Of a stretch of 64,000 bases of DNA, positions 9,494 to 17,784 are shown one piece after another. Both the position numbers and the translations under genes were made by a program. The notes beneath the pieces are model-generated. The model saw nothing but the letters and a program-made list of their open reading frames with translations. It had not been told where the DNA came from and searched no databases. The DNA lies in contig NZ_CP045571.1 in assembly GCF_009662475.1 (NCBI RefSeq), positions 1,238,501 to 1,302,500 of the forward strand, read 5' to 3'. This DNA comes from Acidithiobacillus thiooxidans ATCC 19377. GTDB lineage: Bacteria; Pseudomonadota; Gammaproteobacteria; Acidithiobacillales; Acidithiobacillaceae. How positions within the stretch are numbered: position 1 is the first letter of the stretch; every line of letters begins with the position of its first letter.

Positions 9494-11816
9494 TTAGAAT
9501 TTAACTGTCAATCCTCCAAAGACCTGTAGAGGTGCTCCCGCATAAGCAAATAACGAGGGCTCTTCCTGTGGATTGTATCCGCCAGTTGCAAGATAGATAT
9601 CTGATTCATATTTTCTATTTAGTAAATTATATACTCCGAAATTGAAATCTGTTTCTTTAACACCGGGTATAATATGATTCAATGCAAATGTTTTGTAGCT
9701 GGCAGAAAGGTTCACTATGTTATATGCATTTATAGTTTGGTTTGTTGGTCCACCAGCGACATTGTTATATAGTGTTTGCCCTCCTGAATACTGATCCGTC
9801 AGAACAGGTTCTAGAACTCCGTATGGCATCCTGAATTTATAGGAAACTGAGACATTAAAAGAATAGTGAGGTATCCCTGTTAATCTCATTCCGTTAAATG
9901 ATGTTCCGGAGTTATTGTAATCTTGAGTATAATAAGAATGTTGAACATTTGCAGACCCATACACATATAGTTGCCAGATTGGACGCCATTTTGCATAAAT
10001 ATTGACACCTTGGTATATGGCATTACCCAAATTGTAACATGATGCATTGAATTGTGTTATAGACCCAGAAACACCATTCAAAAGGTTGGTCAAATAATCA
10101 TGATAATAATTGATTCCTATGTTTGTGCTTTTATCATGAAATCTTATACCAGTTTCGTAATCTACAGCTTTTGTTACAGGTATATCGGCGGGATTAATTT
10201 CAATCTTTTGTAAGTAAGCTCCATATGCCAAGTCTGTTTCATTCTGATAAGTTTCGCTGTAATTTGCATATACAGAAAAGTTCTTCAGGAATTTGTAATT
10301 AATTCCTAATGATGGTTCTAATCGTGTGAAGTTTGTTTTCGCACCCGGTGTTTCAGTTAGGTATAGTGATTTGCTTTCAGGGTTAATTAAATCATTCATG
10401 GATGTATAGAAACCTGCTAGAGCAAGTCCTGGTGTTATACGCAAATGATCATCTAATAACTTGATGGTATCCTGCGCATAAAGATTGCTGAATAATGTAT
10501 TAAATTCTACGTTATTGTATACATAAGGGTTATCTTGTGATGTGCCCAGTAATGGATTCCAGAGATCTTCATTCGTATTATATTGTTGATATGATAACCA
10601 ACCACCGAGGTTGATATCATTGTAATGAGAATGAAGGTTAACACCTAATCGATCGCCGAAAGAGTTACTAGTCGGAGCATAGTGTTCTGCTGCTTCTGGA
10701 TTAAAGGTAGTTGCTCCGTAATTAAAGTAAGCCTGATGCAGTCGATATGCATGACGATACCAAGGTGTATTTTTGATAGTCCATCCCTCACCCAAATTAA
10801 ATATCTGCTGTGAATACAATATGTAAGAATCAACTATGTCATCTTTGTACCATAAATCTGATGATGGTACGTAATAGTAACCACTTGTTTGCTGGCTTAA
10901 TAATTGACCAGGTTTTCCGTATCCATTAACAGTATATCCAGCTATCGGTGTTACTGGTACAGTGAGACTATGTGTTGCATCTGATTTTTCGTTATAAAAG
11001 CCAAATGTTAGCATGCCATTTGAAAATGGATGTGCTGTTTTCATATAAACTGACCAAGAGTGCTGTGGCCAATTGCTTGGACCTTGATAAAAAGAATCTG
11101 CACTTGTATAGCCACCAGCCAATACTGTTGACCATCCATAAAAATCACCAGTATTCAATGAAAAGCTGGCAGTTTTGCTACCATAGCTGCCAAATGATAA
11201 ATTTGCTTTGGCATTTGCCTTTGCGGTTGGTTGTAATGGAACAAAGTTAATTGTTCCGCCCAGGCTATCGTACCATCGATCCTTCGGATTTCCAGGTCCG
11301 TAAATTACATTGACTCCATGAATCATTGATAAAATTGGAATTTGACTTGAATTCCATTGACCATCATTAGTAATTTGATTATTCATTGGAATTCCATCAA
11401 ATAAAATGCTTATCTGATTTCTATAGGTATTCCCGCTCCACCATCCAATACCCATTCCATTTATAGTGATGTTATATCGGCCCGAGCCATTTTGTGGATT
11501 TTCACTCATAATATGAACGCCTGGTGCAGTTGCTAAAAGTTCTGCTGCGCCTGCATTTGGGCTTATCATTTTTTTATTTTCTGTGCCAAGAACAATGGCT
11601 GATTGAGTTTCTTTGAAAATATGTTTGTTGGTATATTTAGTGTCCAATTTTTTAAGATTTTTTTTGAGTAGGTGTTTGTTTTACGTTTGCTGACCCACTT
11701 ACTTCGCCTACATTTATCGGTGTATTTGAATCTGCTATTGCCTGCAAGGGTGTGCTAATAATAAACCCAGCTATTACCATGGCGAAATATAATGGTTTAA
11801 TTGATTTGTTGAACAT
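9494..11816 (-). CDS. TonB-dependent receptor with a 5' frameshift in an A8 tract
   Basis: The main frame (9494-11647) encodes a 717-residue plug and barrel (ILFDGIPMNNQ, VIYGPGNPKDRWYDS, GGTINFVPL; C-terminus GGLTVKF) without a signal peptide. In another frame directly upstream, an ATG at 11816 with AAGGA before it gives MFNKSIKPLYFAMVIAGF..., a clear signal peptide followed by INVGEVSGS, matching the INIGEVNGQ of the receptor at 4170-6509. That frame stops right after a run of eight A (minus strand; 11658-11665). Removing one A joins both frames into one roughly 770-residue receptor. So the gene is either broken, phase-variable, rescued by slippage, or carries a sequencing error. It follows exbD and precedes the Sel1 gene; substrate unknown, probably phosphorus-related by context. 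Confidence 0.88.
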
Positions 11817-11863
11817 TTTGATTTTTCCTTGATAGGATGGGTGAGATGTAATGTTTCCGCACT

Positions 11864-12262
11864 TTATTTACTCTTCGCCGCAATGCCAATATCACTCACC
11901 CCCGCCTTCTGGCAGCGGTCCATGACATGAATGAAATCCTGAAAGGGCACGCCCTTGTCAGCGGCGATGGTGATCTGGGTCTTGCCGGGGTCGCCGTCGC
12001 TGGCGAGCATTTTCTCCAGACCATCCAGGTCGTAATGATGACCCTTGACGTTCACCGACCCGTCTTTCTGAATGTTGATGGTGAAATGCGGACGCGGCAG
12101 ACTCTGGGCTTCACTGGAAGTGGGCAACTGCAGATTGAGCCCCTTGTCGGGAATCATCTGCAGGGTGATCATGATGAAAAACACCAGCAGGAAGAGCATG
12201 ATGTCAATCATTGGAATGATTTCGACCCGACCCTTTTTCTGCTCGAAATAGCGTCTTTCCAT
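11864..12262 (-). CDS. exbD: ExbD-type biopolymer transport protein
   Basis: A 132-residue protein with a short cytoplasmic N-terminus, one membrane segment (IPMIDIMLFLLVFFIMI, with the conserved Asp that carries protons) and a periplasmic domain, as in ExbD/TolR. It works with ExbB and TonB to energise outer-membrane receptors with the proton gradient. Its ATG overlaps the exbB stop by one base (TAATG). The next gene downstream is a TonB-dependent receptor, so this pair is probably dedicated to the receptors of this locus. No tonB gene is present in the window. Length is normal. Confidence 0.92.
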   Translation of the reverse strand: MERRYFEQKKGRVEIIPMIDIMLFLLVFFIMITLQMIPDKGLNLQLPTSSEAQSLPRPHFTINIQKDGSVNVKGHHYDLDGLEKMLASDGDPGKTQITIAADKGVPFQDFIHVMDRCQKAGVSDIGIAAKSK

Positions 12263-12945
12263 TATCCCGCCCTCGCCACGGCCACCGCTTCGGCATTGGG
12301 GCGGCCTTCAGTGTCAAAGGTCACGACCGGCTGACCATCCATGCGGTTGATGAGCATGGTTTTCACCGAGTCCAGTTGCAGCAGAATCATGCGCACCTGA
12401 TTGTTGAAGGCATTGAAGGTCAACAAGCCGAGCATGGCGATGAACAGGCCGGAGGCGGTAGATACCAGCGCATCGGCAACACCCCCCGTGACCTGCATGG
12501 GCGCGTGCCCCGGCTGGGCCAGCACTGAAAACGCATGAAACATACCGATGATGGTCCCGAACAGACCCAGCAGCGGGGCCAGGGTAATAATGGTGTCCAG
12601 CAACCACAGGCGACGGTCCAGTTTCGGCGCAATGACCAGCACACTTTCTTCCAGGCGGCTGGCGAGGGCTTCGCCTTTCACCTGACCACTATGGGCGGCA
12701 GCAGTGCGCAGCAGAGCAGCCTCGGGCAGGTCGCCCGCATCTTCTGCCAGGGTACTGAGGGCTTCGCGGTCGAGACGCCCATGCCGTCCCAGTTCTTGCA
12801 CGAATACCAGACCACGCAGAATAGTCCGCCGCAGGTACCAGAAGCGGTCCACCATCACGGCCAGTTCCACCAGCAGCATCAGGCCCAGAATGTATAGAAC
12901 CCCGTCCGAGTAGTTGGCGAGGTGAATGAAATAATGAAGATTCAT
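12262..12945 (-). CDS. exbB: ExbB-type proton channel protein
   Basis: A 227-residue MotA/TolQ/ExbB family protein with three membrane segments: LYILGLMLLVELAVMV near the N-terminus and two in the C-terminal half (TLAPLLGLFGTIIGMFHAF and STASGLFIAMLGLLTF). The segment LAPLLGLFGTIIGM is the family signature. The start was placed at the ATG giving MNLHYFIHLANY, because GGAG precedes it by about nine bases; a longer reading adds 12 residues without a site. It heads the exbB-exbD-receptor array. A triple Pho box lies about 280 bases upstream, leaving a long leader. Confidence 0.92.
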   Translation of the reverse strand: MNLHYFIHLANYSDGVLYILGLMLLVELAVMVDRFWYLRRTILRGLVFVQELGRHGRLDREALSTLAEDAGDLPEAALLRTAAAHSGQVKGEALASRLEESVLVIAPKLDRRLWLLDTIITLAPLLGLFGTIIGMFHAFSVLAQPGHAPMQVTGGVADALVSTASGLFIAMLGLLTFNAFNNQVRMILLQLDSVKTMLINRMDGQPVVTFDTEGRPNAEAVAVARAG

Positions 12946-13542
12946 AGGATTACAGGCTCCATAGCAATTAGAGGCTGACAACGAAATGCTGGGTGATTAA
13001 CCCCAAAATGGGTCAACAGAGGGATACATTGGATAGGGCGCGAAAAGCCTGCCGACCGGCACTGTCTGGCTGGAGCGCAAAGATACTGGTAATCACATAC
13101 GGCAGTGTGTCTGATTGACGCGTGTTGCATATGCAGCCCTCTATCCGTTCTTGCATACGCTCGCTGCAAGAATCATTCGTAGAGTTCTATACCTTTAGTG
13201 GTGAGTAGCATAACAACGGAATGTGACACTATTGCGACAATTTGATGACATTTTCCTTACAAATGGCATTTTTTTGTTTTTCCTGATAAAAAACAATAAA
13301 AATCAAAAAAGTTGATAAAATAATAATATTTTAAATGTATCTATAAAATATTATGATTGATTCATCATTCCTTCCTTCAGGATATTTATTTACAGCAATT
13401 AATAAAGTTTATTTTAGGAATAAATCAGTGGGGTATGACGTTTCATCCGGCCATCATGCCGCTTTTGCTGGATAGTTGATTCGGTTGCGCAACAAAGCAC
13501 TTAAAGTGAATGATTGCGGCAACCGAATATAGTGCGGTTTGT
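12946..13542. other. 597-bp gene-free region: long leader, Pho box and A/T-rich stretch
   Basis: Between exbB and the upstream phosphoesterase gene there is no credible coding sequence. It contains a triple Pho box (13223-13251), a strongly A/T-rich part (about 13260-13430), and a 10-bp inverted repeat ATTCGGTTGC (13479-13488) with its complement at 13519-13528, just past the phosphoesterase stop codon. The inverted repeat has no following T-run, so it is a weak terminator candidate. The roughly 260 bases from Pho box to exbB form an unusually long leader without a recognised riboswitch. Confidence 0.6.
13223..13251 (-). promoter_or_regulatory. Pho box (three heptamers) upstream of exbB-exbD-TonB receptor genes
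   Basis: Read on the minus strand, the site is ATGTCAT, four bases, TTGTCGC, four bases, GTGTCAC. Three 7-bp units on an 11-bp period match the known PhoB site layout (CTGTCAT-like units with 4-bp spacers). A TATGCT-like -10 follows about 11 bases later. The same arrangement with nearly the same flanks occurs at 16696-16724. PhoB binding is inferred; the pattern itself is seen directly. Confidence 0.8.
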
Positions 13543-16500
13543 TTAATGGAGTTTGCCTTCGTTGGCCTCATAGCTGGCAATGGTCGTTCCATGAACTTGC
13601 GCATAATGATGAAGGTAAGCCATAAAATGTTCATAGCTCTTGACACCCTTACTGGCGATCCACTCCTGCTTCAACTGCTCCGGCCCGCTGACCTTGAGTA
13701 GCGAAGTAGGGGTGTAGGCACTCTCCGTACTTACCGGCGCCAGATGTTGCCCGTGTGGATCGGTATGTGCCTTCAACCATTTGGCAGTCAGAATATGACC
13801 CGTGGCTCCGGCCTCTCTACGCAATAATGTTCGATTGCTGCATTTACCGGCATTAAAAGAGACTGGCACCTGTATGGGAAGTACCGCTGGTGTCGGCGCG
13901 AAATCCGGATGGTCAGTCCAGATATCTCCAATGACCGAAGCATTGGCATCCCATTGGGACATGGGCGGCAGATCCAGAGTCGCTTCAATGGTTTTGACTA
14001 TGTTCACCTGGGAGTCCAGTTGCGTGTTCAACATGCCCTTTCTGACCCAGGGGCTGATAACCAGCGCCAATGTCCGATGGCCATTAATATGATCAGCACC
14101 GGACTGTGCGTCATCCTCACTCAAAAAAATTGCCATATGTTTCCATTGCGGGGTCGTAGACAGATAATGGACAAATTTGGCCGTGGCGTAGTCGTTGTTG
14201 GCCACATAATAGTCTGGCGTGTAATAGCAGGGGGACAAACCGGCAGTATGATCATCCGGCAACCAGATATAAATGAAATGCGGAAATTTCGCGCCCGGAT
14301 GTGATTTGAGCCATTGTTCTGCCAGTTTCTCTCGGTCTGTATCCAGGATCATCCTGTTCCAATAGGGATAGCGAACATCCATGTGCTGCAGCAAGCCAGC
14401 ACGAATGACACCATCCCGGCGACGTGTCACGTTTTCGCCAAAATCCTCAAAACTGACATGATGCTGTAAAAGATCATTAAATAAATAAAGCTTTTCAGGA
14501 TAGCTGATCCATGGATTAGTGTGATCGCCCAACGGTTGATAAATAACATAGGGATTGTGTGCGCCCGCTGCTTTGGGTTTTAGAGAAGATGTGCCGCCGG
14601 GACCTGCATTCCAGAGCAAACCACGATTGGAATAATATTCTGGCCACAGGCGTTGAACAACATCTGAATCCGAGGCACCATCAGTCCATTGGTGGCCTTG
14701 CGCGGTGACTTCCCCGTCGGCCATGAAATTGGCCAGCAAGGCATAATGTCCGGCCAAATTATACAAGTTCGGTAATTCTTTCTGATTATATAAATCAAAA
14801 TGCGGATCTGCCCATTTCCCAGCCGGTTTATAATCTCCTAAATCCTCATCAAATGTCTTGTTTTCACGGAGAATAAATACAACGTAGTGAATATGCTTAC
14901 GCAGATAGGCGGTAGTTTTGACATTTTCCTTATTGCGGACGTTGCGCTGCTCCAAAGTAAAACCATCATTGTGCAAAGCCGTCTTTGTCCATTCAGCAAG
15001 GTGGGCCGGGATGTCCTTGAGAGCCACTTTCTGGATCACGCCGTGCATCATGTTGCCAATCCACTGGCTTTGCAGATTGGGTCCGGAGCCCAGGCCTTTG
15101 GCGCAACTGATATACAGCGCATCGTTCGCTATGCTCAGACTGGTCGGGTACCAGGCTGTAGGAATCAGTCCCAGACGCTTCCCGGTGTGGATGTCATACA
15201 CCGCTACATCGTTGTTACCTGCATTGGCAACATAAAGTCTGCCATCGGCAACGGCAAGCCCGTCCGGATAGCTGCCCGGAGGAGCGTCAGGATAAGGGCT
15301 GTCATCTATTACCTGTAATGGCCGCAAATTTTTAGTGTCCACTTCTACCACCTTGTCAATATTTGCGTCGGCGACAAAAACGTTGGGACTATTCGGTACG
15401 GCAACCATTGCGGTGGGATGCACACCCGCCGCCACTGTCGAGGAGCCGACCGCCGGACCGGTGGGGATTTCGCCCAGAACCTGCATGCTTTGCCGGTTGA
15501 GAACGACAACGCCGTTACCCGCCCAGTCGCTGACTACCAAGTGCTGACCACTGTCGGCCAGGGTCACCGCAAAGGGATAAGCGCCGACATTGACATATTC
15601 GGTTTTGCCGGTAGCGATATTGATACGTGCCAGGCTATTGGCGAGCATGCCCGTGACATAGAGGTGCTTATTTTCAGGACCAACCACCACAGAGTCCGGA
15701 TAAAACAGATATTTCTTCTGGTGGTTGCCCTGATACTGATAGGGATACTGATCCTTTGGAAAAGCCTGCCACTGTAAGGAATACTGATGAATAACCGTAA
15801 TTTTTCCCTGAATGTTGCGCAAAGCCACTACTTGATCAGAATTCCCCCCGGTAGCGTAGAAAGTACCATCCGGACCTGCAGCCAATCCCTGGAAAAAGTC
15901 GCTGTGCGAGAGAACGGATGTGGAAATCACTTTCGGATTGCTTTCAGCAGCAAGTGAAGCTTTGGCTTGGGCAGTTTTCAATGAAGCGTCTTCCTCGGGC
16001 ACATAAACCACCCCTGCCGCACCCGCATGTTGTGGATTGATAGCGATTCCACTACCGCCGGGAGTTGCAAAAGCCATTGCTTGAGCCGGTGCGACTTTAG
16101 AAAAAGCGGCCAGACGATCAATCCGCTGAAGCGTCTTTCCGTCATAAAATGTAATAGTTTGAAAAGGTGTTGCACCATTAGCCAGCACAGCAACATCATC
16201 CCCATAAGCGGCTACCATCGTAGGGAAATTTGGTGTGCCGTTGATAGTACCAACCGGTGTTGCGCTGCGTCCGGTGGGTAAGATGGCGGTATAATTTGCT
16301 TTGTTTTGTGCGTCAAGCTGAACCGCACTCAATACTTGTCGATCAAGTGGGTTAGCCAAGGCGGATGGCAAGTTGTAGAGCAGCCCTGCGAAGATACTAC
16401 TGATAACACTCATCCGGACAAAATTTCTCGGTACCCTTTTCAATGAGTTGTATGCCTGCGAATGTTCTTGTGTAGCCTGCGGGGAGCGTTGCCAATACAA

Positions 16501-16632
16501 CGCGCGCAAGATGCTCCTTAGCAGAGAAGATCGCTGCATAGGAATTTGCTTCATCGTGTCTGAAATCATCACTCCGCTATGGGCAGACAACCACGGCTGG
16601 CTATGCGTCAGATTATGTTTTACGACGTTCAT
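13543..16632 (-). CDS. YncE-like beta-propeller fused to a phosphoesterase domain, exported
   Basis: A 1029-residue protein. After about 70 mostly polar, basic residues comes a signal-like segment (FVRMSVISSIFAGLLYNLPSALANP). Residues about 120-560 hold YVTN/YncE-type beta-propeller repeats (HLYVTGMLANSLARINIATG, VFVADANIDKVVEVDTK, LYVANAGNNDVAVYD). Residues about 590-930 form an alkaline-phosphatase-superfamily phosphoesterase with FILRENKTFDEDLG, YIWLPDDHTAGLSP and FLSEDDAQSGADHINGHR. It probably hydrolyses organic phosphates in the periplasm or outside. The ATG has GGAGAT 6 bases upstream; a start at 16413 would remove the long N-terminal extension. A triple Pho box lies 64 bases upstream, so phosphate starvation control is likely. 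Confidence 0.88.
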   Translation of the reverse strand: MNVVKHNLTHSQPWLSAHSGVMISDTMKQIPMQRSSLLRSILRALYWQRSPQATQEHSQAYNSLKRVPRNFVRMSVISSIFAGLLYNLPSALANPLDRQVLSAVQLDAQNKANYTAILPTGRSATPVGTINGTPNFPTMVAAYGDDVAVLANGATPFQTITFYDGKTLQRIDRLAAFSKVAPAQAMAFATPGGSGIAINPQHAGAAGVVYVPEEDASLKTAQAKASLAAESNPKVISTSVLSHSDFFQGLAAGPDGTFYATGGNSDQVVALRNIQGKITVIHQYSLQWQAFPKDQYPYQYQGNHQKKYLFYPDSVVVGPENKHLYVTGMLANSLARINIATGKTEYVNVGAYPFAVTLADSGQHLVVSDWAGNGVVVLNRQSMQVLGEIPTGPAVGSSTVAAGVHPTAMVAVPNSPNVFVADANIDKVVEVDTKNLRPLQVIDDSPYPDAPPGSYPDGLAVADGRLYVANAGNNDVAVYDIHTGKRLGLIPTAWYPTSLSIANDALYISCAKGLGSGPNLQSQWIGNMMHGVIQKVALKDIPAHLAEWTKTALHNDGFTLEQRNVRNKENVKTTAYLRKHIHYVVFILRENKTFDEDLGDYKPAGKWADPHFDLYNQKELPNLYNLAGHYALLANFMADGEVTAQGHQWTDGASDSDVVQRLWPEYYSNRGLLWNAGPGGTSSLKPKAAGAHNPYVIYQPLGDHTNPWISYPEKLYLFNDLLQHHVSFEDFGENVTRRRDGVIRAGLLQHMDVRYPYWNRMILDTDREKLAEQWLKSHPGAKFPHFIYIWLPDDHTAGLSPCYYTPDYYVANNDYATAKFVHYLSTTPQWKHMAIFLSEDDAQSGADHINGHRTLALVISPWVRKGMLNTQLDSQVNIVKTIEATLDLPPMSQWDANASVIGDIWTDHPDFAPTPAVLPIQVPVSFNAGKCSNRTLLRREAGATGHILTAKWLKAHTDPHGQHLAPVSTESAYTPTSLLKVSGPEQLKQEWIASKGVKSYEHFMAYLHHYAQVHGTTIASYEANEGKLH

Positions 16633-16695
16633 GTGGCTATCTCCATGCCTTATGTCATCTTTACCTCACTGTCGCAGATACGATAGCAACGAAAT

Positions 16696-16724
16696 GTGAC
16701 ACTATTGCGTCAATTTCATGACTT
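16696..16724 (-). promoter_or_regulatory. Pho box (three heptamers) upstream of the YncE/phosphoesterase gene
   Basis: On the minus strand the site reads AAGTCAT, four bases, TTGACGC, four bases, GTGTCAC, the same 11-bp period as the site at 13223-13251. The sequence on both sides is also shared between the two sites (GTAAGGAAAA before, ATT(C/T)CGTTG after), so the whole promoter seems duplicated or under strong selection. A TATCGT-like -10 follows. Regulation by PhoB is inferred. Confidence 0.8.
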
Positions 16725-16906
16725 TTTCCTTACAAAAGATAATGATCGTGGAAATTTTCAAAAAAATAATATTAATCAATCGGATGGAATTTAAATAATA
16801 TTTTCTATTCCAATATAATTTATTATTATAGTATGTTGTTCTAATCACTCCCTTTCTGAGCAAAATTCCGGTACAATTCTATTGTCTCTGCCAGGAGGCC
16901 TACATC

Positions 16907-17173
16907 ATGCTACAGTGGATGACCGAAAGCCCTGCAGGTTTTGTTGCACTGCTTGTTGTTGCCTTTATTGTAATGCTGGGTGTGTATTTGTTACCGGCTC
17001 TGCTGGCCTGGATAATGGCCTGTCCGCAGCGGATGACTATTTCATTGCTGAATGTTTTTCTAGGTTGGACTGTGATTGTCTGGATAGCGGTACTGGTTTG
17101 GGCTTTGGCTTCTGGCAAAGCTGAGCGTTTTGACGAAGATCCGGTTGTCAGAAAGGAACCCTGGTTGCGCTAG
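16907..17173 (+). CDS. Superinfection immunity family membrane protein
   Basis: An 88-residue protein with two membrane segments (FVALLVVAFIVMLGVYLLPALLAW and ISLLNVFLGWTVIVWIAVLVWALA). The motif LLNVFLGWTVIGW-like, here LLNVFLGWTVIVW, is the signature of the Imm_superinfect family, named after phage T4 Imm, which blocks DNA entry by a second phage; many chromosomal members have no tested role. A strong AGGAGG site precedes the ATG. The next gene on the same strand, about 50 bases on, is a T4-Pnk-like kinase. Confidence 0.85.
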   Translation: MLQWMTESPAGFVALLVVAFIVMLGVYLLPALLAWIMACPQRMTISLLNVFLGWTVIVWIAVLVWALASGKAERFDEDPVVRKEPWLR

Positions 17174-17225
17174 CTGTCAATAATGAAAAAATTCTCAATG
17201 TATTATCAGATTATTCAGGAAAAAA

Positions 17226-17774
17226 ATGAGCGAGCTTAAGCAAAAGGGAAAAACTAAAGTGGACGCCACGGCCCCATCCGTCGATCAGGAAAAATTCCCC
17301 CTGGTCATTTTTACGGTCGGAACCGCCGCTTCGGGCAAAAGCTCGTGGGCAATTTCCATGCAGGCAAAGCATCCTGCCTTGCGTATTATCATCCTGGAAC
17401 GGGACATGATTCGGGTGGCCTTGCAAGAGGCTGAGACCGGTCAACCCTTTTCCTGGGGCGAATGGAATCCGGCCTGGGAAAGCAAGGTACAATGGCTTTG
17501 GGAGCAACGGGTTCACGATGCAGTCAAACAATGTGATGTGTTGATTATGGCAGATACCCATCTGGACGCCGTGGAACTACAAAAAAAGGCCACCTGGTTA
17601 CGGGAGTTGGGCGTCACGGATTTCACCCTGAAGTACTTTCAGGCTTTGCCGTTAACGGATCTCCTGCGCCGGGATCAAGGCAGAACCCATCCTGTGGGTG
17701 GTGAAGCTCTGCGCGAACATCTTAAAAAAATTGTTGCGGAAGATCGCTACTGGGCTGCTATTGAAGGGATTTGA
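17226..17774 (+). CDS. P-loop kinase resembling the T4 polynucleotide kinase domain
   Basis: A 182-residue protein with Walker A GTAASGKSSWA near residue 32. The layout resembles the T4 Pnk 5'-kinase domain: after the P-loop, a strand with ERDMIR, then VLIMADTHLDAVELQKKATWL (compare ISDTNLNPERR in T4 Pnk) and a C-terminal lid with LLRRDQGRTHPVG. The T4 phosphatase domain is absent. It may phosphorylate a nucleic-acid 5' end or another small substrate; this is inferred from motif order only, and generic annotation would be AAA/zeta-like ATP-binding protein. AGGAAAAAA precedes the ATG. Confidence 0.75.
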   Translation: MSELKQKGKTKVDATAPSVDQEKFPLVIFTVGTAASGKSSWAISMQAKHPALRIIILERDMIRVALQEAETGQPFSWGEWNPAWESKVQWLWEQRVHDAVKQCDVLIMADTHLDAVELQKKATWLRELGVTDFTLKYFQALPLTDLLRRDQGRTHPVGGEALREHLKKIVAEDRYWAAIEGI

Positions 17775-17784
17775 GGGGGTCTGT

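Noticed and set aside
12942..13169. 75-codon frame upstream of exbB
   Set aside because: No ribosome site, odd composition, and it overlaps the exbB start; treated as leader sequence.
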